From assembly GCA_902806575.1 (NCBI GenBank), contig CADCXD010000018.1, positions 310,001-374,000 of the forward strand: 64,000 bases of DNA. Reading direction: 5' to 3'. Shown piece by piece: positions 63,022 to 64,000 of this stretch. Source of the stretch: Jackrogersella multiformis. Lineage: Eukaryota; Ascomycota; Sordariomycetes; Xylariales; Hypoxylaceae. Position 1 is the first letter of the stretch. Each line of letters opens with the position of its first letter. The notes beneath the pieces are model-generated. The model searched no databases. It worked only from the letters and a program-made list of their open reading frames with translations, and was not told where the DNA came from. Position numbers and translations under genes: made by a program.

Positions 63022-64000
63022 ATGGACGAATACACGGAGACTCCTCTAGACAGTGACGATGTCTTCCCTTGCAAAGGATGTGGAGAGGTAAGATGAAGAG
63101 CATATTTATATTGAAAGAAGGAATTGCTAAACTATACTTATAATATAGATACTGGAAGAGGGCAAGGCATTTGAGTTAGGTAAGTTCGATATTGATTCCA
63201 AAGATCGCCTCAGTTTCAATTTTGGGTGCGAATATTTGCGTAATAATATGTTCAATTGGAGCACGGCGTTTCTAACTTTTATGCAGCTGGAAACCGGTGG
63301 CATCTTAATTGCTTCCGGTGCAATACCTGCGGTACCCTCCTCGACTCCGACGCGAACCTTCTGTTGCTAGGCGACGGTTCACTTATATGTAACAATTGCA
63401 CGTACAGCTGCAGCGCTTGCGGCGACAAAATTGAGGACCTTGCGATTCTTACCGGTGATCAAGCCTTTTGCGCTGCCTGCTTCCGATGTAGAAATTGCAA
63501 AAGAAAGATCGAGAACTTGCGATACGCCAGAACTTCGCAAGGAATATTTTGCATGAACTGCCACGAATCTCTAATGGCGAGACGTAGGAAGAAATCGAAA
63601 GCTGCCGCCCAGGCAAAGGCACGCGAGAAAGATGCCTCGCCCATGATCCACGAGAAGTCCCTTCCGGCACTTCCTCCTAATGCAGTACCTCTCAATGCAT
63701 TTTCGAACGACCGAGTCGATCCCGAGTCTGACACCCCTACCGAACTTTCTCCACGACCGCGACCTGCCTACCCTCGTAACGACTCGTCAAGGAGCAGTTC
63801 GCGACCGGCTCGGTCGCCAGAACGGTCCTCTGACCATGCCGGAAGAGAGGGCAACCTACTACCCTCGCAGACTTATCGCAACAACCGAAACTCGTCCATC
63901 TTCTCAGGTAGCGACCTCACCGGCCTAAACGCTTCCGACGACCAAAGCTTCTTCATTCCGGTCGCTCTAGACCCGAGCCCGGTGCCATCCGCAACGCCGA
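63022..64000 (+). CDS. LIM-domain RhoGAP (Rga-type), 5' part only
   Basis: Exons 63022-63087, 63149-63179 and 63287 onward join in frame and stay open to the window edge, so the gene is cut at its 3' end. Two LIM zinc fingers are visible. The first starts CKGCGEILEEGKAFELAGNR with WHLNCFRCNTC, and the second is CSACGDKIED...CAACFRCRNCKRKI...CMNCH. The 31-nt second exon is needed to complete LIM1, which supports both short introns (GTAAGA and GTAAGT donors). After the LIM pair come a basic stretch (ARRRKKSKAAAQAKAREKD) and a Ser/Pro-rich region. This N terminus matches fungal Rga-type Rho GTPase-activating proteins, which act on Cdc42/Rho at sites of polarised growth. The RhoGAP domain itself would lie beyond 64000, so the call is by family recall. 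Confidence 0.85.

Overview
The window is nuclear DNA of a filamentous ascomycete (Pezizomycotina), most likely a Sordariomycete. The evidence is short phase-consistent introns with GTRNGT-type donors and CTAAC/CTGAC branch points, ascomycete-type proteins (eIF3g, mitochondrial Hsp70, SRP68, a LIM/RhoGAP protein, a multicopper oxidase), and a very AT-rich block that looks like the product of repeat-induced point mutation (RIP). The order-level assignment is inference.

Layout. 1-16.6 kb is a gene-free, extremely AT-rich block with no long open frames. From about 16.6 kb the composition changes abruptly to normal genic DNA. Genes in order: eIF3g (-), a PH-domain protein (-), an 8.4-kb gene-poor stretch, a coiled-coil protein (+), an L-2-hydroxyglutarate dehydrogenase-like flavoprotein (+), a DUF2415/WD-repeat protein (-), mitochondrial Hsp70 (+), a membrane-anchored multicopper oxidase (-), SRP68 (-), a Pet309/cya-5-like PPR protein (+), a GNAT acetyltransferase (+), a decayed gene (-), a 6.4-kb gene-poor stretch, and the 5' part of a LIM-domain RhoGAP (+) that runs off the right edge. 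I saw no tRNA, rRNA, CRISPR array or intact transposon. Intergenic DNA is full of (CCTA)n/(TAGG)n tracts and the palindrome TACCTAGGTA.

The genes are mostly unlinked housekeeping functions: translation initiation, protein targeting by SRP, mitochondrial protein import and folding, mitochondrial expression, and 2-hydroxyglutarate repair. They do not form a pathway cluster. The multicopper oxidase and the acetyltransferase are the accessory-type genes. I found no new multi-gene system.

The most unusual signals are in gene structure. The multicopper oxidase needs a 2-nucleotide microexon (44034-44035) to rebuild its HLHGH copper-binding motif. The acetyltransferase reading frame is kept only if its first intron is a [D1,2] spliceosomal twin intron (stwintron), in which an internal intron splits the donor of an external one. 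Three genes also have first exons of 17-27 nt that are easily missed. All exon models were built by hand from splice signals, frame and family motifs, and none has transcript support here.
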